Part shown: positions 43,445 through 49,855 of the stretch, one piece after another
Layout: each line of letters starts with the position of its first letter
Numbering within the stretch: position 1 is the stretch's first letter
Origin: an uncultured Bacteroidales bacterium
Lineage (GTDB): Bacteria; Bacteroidota; Bacteroidia; Bacteroidales; P3
Reading direction: 5' to 3'
DNA length: 49,855 nt
Assembly: GCA_944321885.1 (NCBI GenBank)
Contig: CALUNB010000014.1
Location: 1 to 49,855 of the forward strand
Translations under genes and position numbers: made by a program
Notes under the pieces: generated by a model
What the model was told of the DNA's origin: nothing
The model's database searches: none
The model's input: the letters and a program-made list of their open reading frames with translations, nothing else

Positions 43445-46400
43445 ATGAAAAAGTACGCTTACTTCATCCTGATCCTGCTTTGCTTGGCATGGACAGGAAC
43501 GCGGCTGCAGTCCCAGCAAGTGGCCTACTACGGATTTTCGGAAGAAACCGGTCAAGCTTACACGCCCCTGACGGATGCGACAGTGCTGGCCGAATCTTCC
43601 CAGGTCCAAGGGACAACATTCAAGAACACGTTCTTCAATGAAACCGGGAGCGTGCTGTTACAAGGCAGCACAACGTCTTTGGCGGGCATCCCGATAGGGT
43701 TCGATTTCCAATTCGATGGCAAGACTTACGACAAATTCGTGGCCGGAGGAGTCGGGTACATTGTCCTGGGCGATGGAACATCCGAAGAGGTAACTCTGTC
43801 GTGGAATACCATGTTCGACAGGTTCCTGTACCCAAGGATTGGTTTGGGGACGGACGGCGACATGATAGGATTGGAAGGAACGTCCATCAGTTACAAACTG
43901 GAGGGAACTTCCCCGAACCGCATCCTGGCAGTGGAATTCAACGGGATGGCCTATTCCAGCGATATAGCCGAGGCTTCGGACGGGCTGCGTTACCAAATCC
44001 GCTTGCATGAAAGCGACAACCATATCGAAATACTGTTCGGCAAGGAGGTTTCCTTTGGCGACTCTTGGGACTGGTACAGCATCGGCCTTCGGGGAGAAAG
44101 CGGCGGCCATTTCCGGAGTCCGGTGAACGGGAACTGGGGCGAAACGGCATTCAACAGCCTGGGCAATGTTTCAGCACGGAACACGACCCTTCCGGATGGA
44201 CTTAAGTACACTTTCACCTTGCCCGAACCTTGCGAGGCGCCTACAGGCTCCGCAAGCGGTTTGACTTTGGCAGCCACTTCCACTACCGTGTCCGGTGCGG
44301 CCACCGTGTCCGAAGGTGCCGCCGACGGTTATGTCGTGGTGTCATCCACCACGGAAATCACAGGCGTTCCAGATGCGGGGAGCTACGCGGTCGGCGATGC
44401 GCTCCTTGGAGGCACGGTCCTGGCCGTGGAAGAACTGAACGGGACATCCATCAATTTCGAAGAGGAAGAATTGGATCCCAACACGACGTATCATTATGCG
44501 GTATACCTGTACAATTTCAAATGTTCCGGCCAACCCCAGTACGGCCCGGCAGTTACAGGGAACACGGCCACCTATACTTCGGCGCCGGCTTCTTTGGAGG
44601 TCGTTTCCGTGAGCGGGGAAGAAATCGTGCTGTCGGTGGAAGCCAACGAGGAAGGCGAGCCGGTCCTGGTTGCCGCGACCGAGATAATGAATTCCAATCA
44701 GGCTATGTATGGCTATTACATGGGGGATTTCGGTGTCGTGGAAGCCGATGCCGAGGCGGGTGATACTTTGCAGAAGGAGGACGGGACTTTTGGAGGCGTG
44801 GTCCTTTACACCGGTCCGGCTTCCGATGCCATTTCTTTTACGGAAGGCCTGGAAGACAATACCCTTTATTGGTTTGCCGCTTACAGCTTGGGCGAAAACG
44901 GGCAATACTCCAGCCTTTTCGCGCAGGCCGACACGATTACGCCTGCAACCCTGCCTTTTGAAGAGGATTTCACGAACATGCCCACCTATACTTACCCCTA
45001 TGGATGGGAAGGTTCTTCCGAGGATTTCCGCGTCCAGAGGGCTGGACAGGACGGGACATCGTCCTTGTCCGCTTCTTTCGCCGCCGTGACCGGGGAGCAG
45101 CCTATGGAAACCCAGTTGGTACTGCCGCCCATCGACATCCCGGAAGGAAACGGGGTCCGGCTTGTGCTGGACTACGGTATGGGAAGCTACAAGTCCAGGT
45201 TCGACAATTCCTTGTACCGGACGGATTGGACGGACCAGGATTCCATCGTGTTCGAATATTCGGCAGGCGGGGAAGACACGTGGACGAAGGTCTTCGCCTT
45301 GACCTCGTTCAACGCCGACGAGTTCGCCACGGGCAGTGAACGCTACGTGCGCAACATCGATTACAAGGGAATCAGCGGGCAGGATGTCCGCCTGCGGATG
45401 CGTTACGTGTACACGTTCGGATTCCAGACCAATATGGACATCTACCCGATCCGGGTCCTGGAAATCCCGGATTGCGACTATCCGGCTTCCGTCTGGGTTC
45501 CGGACAGTTCCATTGTAGGTTCCCGCGCCCAGCTGGACTGGACGCCCGGTGCCAGCGAGGAATCGGTTTGGAATATCAGCTATGCCGTGCAGGATGAAGA
45601 AGGGAACTGGGGCGAGTGGTCCGAGGCGGAAGAGGTGAACGCGCATCCTTGCCAACTGGACGGCCTTCTGAGCAACCGGGTTTACAAGGCCCGCGTGCAG
45701 GCGGTCTGCGGCGTGGGTTCGACCAGCGACTGGGTGGAAAGCGAATCGTTCAATTCCGGCTGGACCGTGTCCTTCGTGGAAGACTTCAACAATCTGCCCG
45801 TGGACGAGAGCAGCTGGTATGCATCCGTGGAGATGCCGTATTCATGGGAAGTACTGTCTTCAAGAACAGATGAAGACACGCTGGTTTCCTCGGATATGCT
45901 AAGCGGCATGGTGGATTTCCTGAACTGGAAATCGGCTGATATGGCTGTTCCCGGTGAAAGCAACGGTTCGATTGCCGTTGCCATGAATCGTCAAGACATC
46001 ATGACCATGATTCAGTTACCTGTTGTGGAGCTTGATGCCGGGCAGAATCCTTGCTTTGTTTTTGATGCCGTATTTGCGCAGTTTGACGAGGACGGAAATT
46101 TCGAATCCTTGCCCGATGAGGCTGCTGTGCCATCGGATTACAAGATGCACCTGCTCGTATCCAAAGACAATGGAGAAACCTTCCTCGTGGATGAGGCTTT
46201 GCAATCGTGGGACGCAACGCAAATGGCAGATTTCGGAGACAGTCTTCATGTGGAAGTACCTCTTTCCGGATTGGAAGGCAAAGTAATCTTGGCTCTGGCT
46301 GCCTACGGGAACTACGACTATCAATCCACCAGTTACATTCTCTATCTTGACAACATGGGAATCCTTTACGAACGCGCCGTGGCGCAGGATTTGGAAGTTT

Positions 46401-47707
46401 CCGGCATCACCGAAGCCTCGGCTGTCCTGAGCTGGCGCGAGGAAATCACGGTGGACGAATGGGTGGTGAAGCTGGAAGGAGGGGAAGAGACCCGCTTGCT
46501 GGCAACCCCATCCAACCAAATCGAGCTGACCGGTCTGGCGGAGGCCACCGACTATGTGGCCCATGTGGGCAACGTATGCGGCGAGGGCGACACGGTCTGG
46601 GCTTCGACGGGATTCACCACCGGCGGGGTGGAATGCGACCCGGTGACCGGTTTGGCCGTGTCGGGCATCACCCAGACCTCGGCCACGCTGGCCTGGCAGG
46701 GTTCGGCCTTGTCCTACCGGGTCCGCATCCGTCCTGCCGGGCAGGAAAACTACTCGGTGTACACGACCACGGAAAGCTCTTACGTGTTCAGCAACCTGCT
46801 GGCCGGGACGGAATACGAGGGCGGCGTGCAGGCTGTCTGCGGCCAGGCCGTGACCGACACCAGCGCGTATGTGGCCTTTGAACCTTTCCAGACTACCGGC
46901 ATCACGTGCTTCCCGCCTACCGCCTTGGCCGCTTCCGAAGTCACTTGGAACTCCGCCACCCTGACCTGGGAAGGTGAAGCCGAGGACTACCAGGTGGAAT
47001 GGCGCGAAGAGAACACCACCGTATCCTTGGGCCGGTTGTCCGTTGAGGGAACCAAGACCGGGACCGTCACCGGGCTGGAAGCCTTGACCCCCTACCAGGC
47101 CCGCGTGCGCGGCATCTGTTCTGCCGGCGATACCAGTGCCTGGTGCGACTGGGTCGGCTTCGCCACCACGGCGATAACCGAATGCCCGGTACCGACAAAC
47201 CTTCGCGTGGAATCGTTGGCCGAGACTTCGGCTTCCTTGCTGTGGGATGCCGACGAGCAAAACGAGAACTTTACGTTGCGCTACCGGGCTACGGTTTCGA
47301 CTTCCTGGGACAGCGTGAAGAATCTGGCTGAGACGCAGTACGAGTTGACGGGGCTTGAATCCCAAACGGCCTACGTGTGGTCGGTGATGGCCGCCTGCTC
47401 CGAAGGGCGTTACAGCGGTTGGGCGACCCAAAACAACTTCACTACCGAAGGTTCCGCCAATGAAACGATAACCGGAAACAGCCTGTCCGTGACGGCTTCC
47501 AAGGGCCAAATCCATGTGATGAACCCCTCGGCCATTTACATCAAGCGCATCCGGGTGTACGACTTGACGGGTTCGCTGCGTGAGGATTACGTGGTCCGCG
47601 ACAAGGGGAACGTGATTCTGACCACGGAGCTGTCCACACAGGTGGCCATCGTGGAAATCCTTCTGGATGCCAATCAAGCGGTTCGTTTCAAGGTCTTGAT
47701 TCCGTAA
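43445..47707 (+). CDS. Large T9SS-secreted protein with fibronectin type III repeats
   Basis: From ATG 43445 the protein is 1420 residues; an open frame upstream to 43256 lacks a signal, whereas 43445 starts MKKYAYFILILLCLAWTGTR, a good signal peptide. Two or more jelly-roll-like segments with Asp/Gly-rich strands alternate with fibronectin-III modules. The C-terminal third has at least four FN3 units, each beginning with a Cys-Pro or Cys-Asp step (CDPVTGLAVSGITQTSATLA, CFPPTALAASEVTWNSATL, CPVPTNLRVESLAETSASLL) and ending AVCG/GICS. The last 80 residues (SVTASKGQIHVMNPSAIYIK onward) are a T9SS sorting domain. No catalytic motif is obvious; adhesion or carbohydrate binding is plausible. It lies 130 bases behind paralog B. 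Confidence 0.86.
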   Translation: MKKYAYFILILLCLAWTGTRLQSQQVAYYGFSEETGQAYTPLTDATVLAESSQVQGTTFKNTFFNETGSVLLQGSTTSLAGIPIGFDFQFDGKTYDKFVAGGVGYIVLGDGTSEEVTLSWNTMFDRFLYPRIGLGTDGDMIGLEGTSISYKLEGTSPNRILAVEFNGMAYSSDIAEASDGLRYQIRLHESDNHIEILFGKEVSFGDSWDWYSIGLRGESGGHFRSPVNGNWGETAFNSLGNVSARNTTLPDGLKYTFTLPEPCEAPTGSASGLTLAATSTTVSGAATVSEGAADGYVVVSSTTEITGVPDAGSYAVGDALLGGTVLAVEELNGTSINFEEEELDPNTTYHYAVYLYNFKCSGQPQYGPAVTGNTATYTSAPASLEVVSVSGEEIVLSVEANEEGEPVLVAATEIMNSNQAMYGYYMGDFGVVEADAEAGDTLQKEDGTFGGVVLYTGPASDAISFTEGLEDNTLYWFAAYSLGENGQYSSLFAQADTITPATLPFEEDFTNMPTYTYPYGWEGSSEDFRVQRAGQDGTSSLSASFAAVTGEQPMETQLVLPPIDIPEGNGVRLVLDYGMGSYKSRFDNSLYRTDWTDQDSIVFEYSAGGEDTWTKVFALTSFNADEFATGSERYVRNIDYKGISGQDVRLRMRYVYTFGFQTNMDIYPIRVLEIPDCDYPASVWVPDSSIVGSRAQLDWTPGASEESVWNISYAVQDEEGNWGEWSEAEEVNAHPCQLDGLLSNRVYKARVQAVCGVGSTSDWVESESFNSGWTVSFVEDFNNLPVDESSWYASVEMPYSWEVLSSRTDEDTLVSSDMLSGMVDFLNWKSADMAVPGESNGSIAVAMNRQDIMTMIQLPVVELDAGQNPCFVFDAVFAQFDEDGNFESLPDEAAVPSDYKMHLLVSKDNGETFLVDEALQSWDATQMADFGDSLHVEVPLSGLEGKVILALAAYGNYDYQSTSYILYLDNMGILYERAVAQDLEVSGITEASAVLSWREEITVDEWVVKLEGGEETRLLATPSNQIELTGLAEATDYVAHVGNVCGEGDTVWASTGFTTGGVECDPVTGLAVSGITQTSATLAWQGSALSYRVRIRPAGQENYSVYTTTESSYVFSNLLAGTEYEGGVQAVCGQAVTDTSAYVAFEPFQTTGITCFPPTALAASEVTWNSATLTWEGEAEDYQVEWREENTTVSLGRLSVEGTKTGTVTGLEALTPYQARVRGICSAGDTSAWCDWVGFATTAITECPVPTNLRVESLAETSASLLWDADEQNENFTLRYRATVSTSWDSVKNLAETQYELTGLESQTAYVWSVMAACSEGRYSGWATQNNFTTEGSANETITGNSLSVTASKGQIHVMNPSAIYIKRIRVYDLTGSLREDYVVRDKGNVILTTELSTQVAIVEILLDANQAVRFKVLIP

Positions 47708-47735
47708 AACGGATAGAACGCCTTGATGTTCTGCC

Positions 47736-47773
47736 ATCCCCTGTCCGTCTTCCCGGCGGGCAGGGGATTTTTA
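47736..47773 (+). terminator. Terminator of the T9SS cargo operon
   Basis: ATCCCCTG pairs with CAGGGGAT, with further pairing in TCCG/CGGG, and is followed by TTTTTA. It starts 29 bases after the stop of the fibronectin-III gene. Confidence 0.8.
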
Positions 47774-47912
47774 TGTGGTGGCGGCCTCCAAAACCCGGAA
47801 CGCATGAGGCAAGCGGGAGTTTATTACCAAGGCACGCACCCGGCCCTAATCGAAAAAGCTGTCACTCGGTGACACTTTTCCCGAATAAAACTTGGCCGGA
47901 CGCATAAAACAA

Positions 47913-49301
47913 CTACTCCGCCGCTTTGGAAATAGTCGACAGGCAATAAAGCGGATGGATATAAATCCGTTTCGGTTCCGCAGGATATTTGTCGTCCTCC
48001 TTGTCTGTAAACTCCAATATGCCGAAGTTTTCCAAGGAGCATCGTTTTGCGCAAAGAAGGTGCTTGCGGCGCATGAACAGGCGCAAGCTTTTCATTTTTC
48101 CAGTCACACCGGCTTTCACCTCAATGGGAACCACCTGAAAATCTTGGGGTATGAGATAGTCGACTTCCGATGTCGCTCCATCGACGGTATTCTCCCAATA
48201 GTACAAATCATGTTCTGTGCGGGGCGATAAGCCCTTGATGATTTCCCACCCGGCCACCATCTCCGTTATCGGCCCCTTGTTGACGAGTTCTTCGGCGGCT
48301 CCTGCAAGGATCAGTTCTGTCAGAGGACGGGCACTTCCCATTTCCATGTCCAATATCCGCAACATAAGTCCTGAATCCAAATAATTATATTTCCGGAACT
48401 TCTCATTCACTTCTGCACCTAAGGGTAATCCGTTACCGGCGGAATATTGCACCCTTTTTACAATACCGGCATCGCATAGCATGGTCAATGCCCGTTTCAC
48501 CTCCTCGGTTCGATACCCGCCTTCGACATGGCTGTATACAAACTTTTTCCCCGTTTGCATTATCACGCTGCGCAAGGTGTTTCGGAGAAGCAGGGGGTCT
48601 ATTTTGTCACCGTATTTTGCAAAATCATCGTAATAAGTCTGTTGTATGTCTTCTTGCTCTTCTGCACTCTGCATGTAATCGTGGGTCTCTATCCATGCGG
48701 CCACGCTTGCCGGCATCCCTCCTACCATCAAAAAGGAACGGAATTGTTGTACCAAGGCTTGATGCAACTCCAAAGGCAGGGGATTCCCATAACCTGCTTT
48801 ATTTTTTGCCATCATCCATTGTTCCAATCCCGAAGCCATGAGAAATTCGTCAAACGAAAGTGGATACATGAACATGGAGCGTATCCTGCCGACCCCGAAC
48901 GACGGCATTTCCCTCAATGTGAATTCCAATAATGAACCTGCGGCGGCGACATGCAGTTTCGGCATGTTTTCTTTGAAAGACCACAAACTATGCAATGCCT
49001 CGGGACATGCCTGTATCTCATCAAGGAACAGTAAGGTTTTGCCTTCTATGATGGGAACATTCAACAGGGTCCCCAACCGGGAAGTGATTTCTCGTACATC
49101 GCTGATTTCCCGGAAGACCAGCCGAAGTTCCGGGCGGGTTTCAAAATTCACTTCAGCAAAATAGTCGAACCGGGTTCCCAGTTGCCTGATGGAACTGGAT
49201 TTCCCGACTTGTCGTGCCCCTCTGAGCAGCAAGGGCTTTAGTCGCGGGTTCTCTTTCCATTCCTGCAAATAAGGGTCTATATGGCGTTTGAAATATATCA
49301 T
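47913..49301 (-). CDS. AAA ATPase with C-terminal DUF4143 (second copy)
   Basis: The 462-residue protein has Walker A LLRGARQVGKSS (about residues 27-38), Walker B LLFLDEIQACPEAL and sensor VAAAGSLLEF. A winged-helix region follows, then the DUF4143 part with DLYYWENT, SEVDYLI and VVPIEVKAG (an E/D...ExK nuclease-like core). It is the longer subtype of the family, different from the 375-residue member at 2011-3138. The frame is open to 49346, but the promoter box at 49334-49341 makes ATG 49301 (MIYFKRHIDPYLQ) the start. Monocistronic; the T9SS terminator converges on it from the other side. Confidence 0.9.
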   Translation of the reverse strand: MIYFKRHIDPYLQEWKENPRLKPLLLRGARQVGKSSSIRQLGTRFDYFAEVNFETRPELRLVFREISDVREITSRLGTLLNVPIIEGKTLLFLDEIQACPEALHSLWSFKENMPKLHVAAAGSLLEFTLREMPSFGVGRIRSMFMYPLSFDEFLMASGLEQWMMAKNKAGYGNPLPLELHQALVQQFRSFLMVGGMPASVAAWIETHDYMQSAEEQEDIQQTYYDDFAKYGDKIDPLLLRNTLRSVIMQTGKKFVYSHVEGGYRTEEVKRALTMLCDAGIVKRVQYSAGNGLPLGAEVNEKFRKYNYLDSGLMLRILDMEMGSARPLTELILAGAAEELVNKGPITEMVAGWEIIKGLSPRTEHDLYYWENTVDGATSEVDYLIPQDFQVVPIEVKAGVTGKMKSLRLFMRRKHLLCAKRCSLENFGILEFTDKEDDKYPAEPKRIYIHPLYCLSTISKAAE

Positions 49302-49333
49302 ATCGTGTTCGTCGATGTTTGCACGTTGGAACG

Positions 49334-49397
49334 CAAAGATACACACATCTGTAAAAATCGAGAGGAATAGAGGGTGTGTTTTTGTAAAAATCGGGAG
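49334..49397 (-). promoter_or_regulatory. Promoter and 33-bp-spaced direct repeat of the second AAA/DUF4143 gene
   Basis: On the minus strand TATCTTTG (49341-49334) is a perfect -7 box. Upstream, CTCTCGATTTTTACA (49364-49350) and CTCCCGATTTTTACA (49397-49383) are near-identical 15-base direct repeats with a period of 33. The arrangement (repeats, TATCTTTG, short leader, AAA/DUF4143) mirrors 1821-2011. Confidence 0.6.
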
Positions 49398-49438
49398 ATA
49401 AACATTCCGCGTCCTCCTTTTGAGGCATAACAGTCCAT

Positions 49439-49538
49439 TGGCAAGTTACCGGCAAGTTAAACGCCGGGGGAAATCCTTTGGAATCCAAGGCTCTAAGAAC
49501 GGCCTGCCCGTTTCCTGGCAAGTTACCGGCAAGTTAAA
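49439..49538. repeat. Pair of 23-bp repeats, each an 11-bp duplication
   Basis: TGGCAAGTTACC followed by GGCAAGTTAAA occurs exactly at 49439-49461 and 49516-49538 (period 77). Within each copy GGCAAGTTA is itself repeated at 11-base spacing. The right copy abuts the stop codon of the decayed regulator gene. Confidence 0.9.
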
Positions 49539-49855
49539 TCACCCCCAAACGGGAATATATTTCATGTACCGAGGGGCCGTGCCTGTATCGACAGGCTTTA
49601 TCAATTGTTGTTGTAAGGTTTCTTTTATAAGTCTGGAGATGCTACCAGAAGATGTATTCTTTAGTCCGAATCTATCTCGCAAAGAATTGTTTGTCAATGC
49701 TTCATCTTCAATATATCGGATGCAAGCGTGTAAGTAGGAAGACCATATCTATCCATCGATGGTCCATTTTTTCAAACGAAATTCGATACACAAATAGGAA
49801 TCTGTTAGAAACAAGCTATTTATAAGCTTTTCTCAAAGAGTGAGGTAATGACTTG
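49539..49855 (-). pseudogene. 3' remnant of an AlbA_2/AAA_4-type ATP-binding regulator
   Basis: The minus strand from 49748 to the stop TGA at 49541-49539 reads YLHACIRYIEDEALTNNSLR, then DRFGLKNTSSGSISRLIKE and YMKYIPVWG. This matches the C-terminal winged helix of Schlafen AlbA_2/AAA_4-type putative regulators. Directly upstream, coding sense continues in another frame (FVYRISFEKMDHRWIDMV), and a stop interrupts that frame near 49816-49818. So at least one frameshift (about 49736-49748) and one stop break the gene, which may extend past the window edge. The assignment is by remembered family pattern; a sequencing error could account for one lesion but hardly both. Confidence 0.5.

Noticed and set aside
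46016..47737. 573-codon minus-strand open frame opposite the fibronectin-III protein
   Set aside because: Antisense to FN3 repeats and the T9SS domain; no recognisable domain.
49420..49737. 105-codon plus-strand frame at the right edge
   Set aside because: It includes the 23-bp repeats and is antisense to the recognisable C-terminus of the AlbA_2-type remnant.

Overview
The window reads as chromosomal DNA of a member of the Bacteroidota, most likely order Bacteroidales. The grounds are: a 1119-residue SecA with the long Bacteroidota-type length, repeated TAnnTTTG boxes (the Bacteroidota -7 promoter consensus) in front of many genes, A-rich rather than Shine-Dalgarno leaders, several secreted proteins ending in type IX secretion (T9SS) C-terminal sorting domains, and family choices such as DUF2807, DUF4159, PepSY-like, ORF6N and AAA/DUF4143 proteins. 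Genus cannot be fixed from the sequence alone. The gene content suggests an anaerobe (indolepyruvate:ferredoxin oxidoreductase, rubrerythrin, acyl-CoA dehydrogenase with ETF).

Layout. 1-1768: the end of polyphosphate kinase and an exopolyphosphatase. 1821-3138: a 32-bp tandem repeat, a promoter and a stand-alone AAA/DUF4143 ATPase. 3380-7596: an orphan exported protein, then secA. 7597-8464: a gene-free stretch with a terminator, a hairpin that may start a small RNA, and a 288-bp structured inverted-repeat element with a second copy at 26741-26949. 8465-10760: iorA-iorB. 10869-12482: a secreted beta-lactamase-fold-like protein facing an HxlR regulator. 12738-13821: prfB with its programmed +1 frameshift. 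13874-15758: direct repeats, a class II Fic protein and a damaged ORF6N gene. 15891-18932 (minus): DUF4159, DUF2807 and a broken TPR gene. 18966-19253: 76-bp tandem repeats. 19303-21440 (minus): tyrS-rsmE. 21625-25431 (minus): lipoprotein, sugar MFS transporter, rubrerythrin and mnmD. 25534-26743: tRNA-Leu(UAG) and an Asp-rich PepSY-like lipoprotein. 27048-29674 (minus): nadA and a MORN-repeat protein. 30056-31048: a coiled-coil lipoprotein. 31413-34524: acyl-CoA dehydrogenase-etfB-etfA. 34935-47707: a T9SS cargo region (Omp28-like CGNC protein, TPR-HTH regulator, a very GC-rich lipoprotein, two paralogous propeller-like proteins, and a 1420-residue fibronectin-III protein). 47913-49301 (minus): a second AAA/DUF4143 ATPase. 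49539-49855 (minus): the decayed 3' end of an AlbA_2/AAA_4-type regulator.

Most genes are housekeeping. The less ordinary material lies between genes. (1) Two copies of a complex inverted-repeat element show covariation in the terminal stem; one copy supplies the stop codon of its neighbour. (2) Short direct repeats at helical-phase-like spacings (32, 41 and 33 bp) sit just upstream of three stand-alone accessory genes: two AAA/DUF4143 and one Fic. (3) A 25-nt sequence is shared at nearly the same distance behind TAAATTTG boxes in the leaders of prfB and the coiled-coil lipoprotein gene. (4) A 9-bp inverted repeat is built from two opposed -7 boxes in front of the acyl-CoA dehydrogenase-ETF operon. 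All functional readings are inferences from sequence; no search was run.
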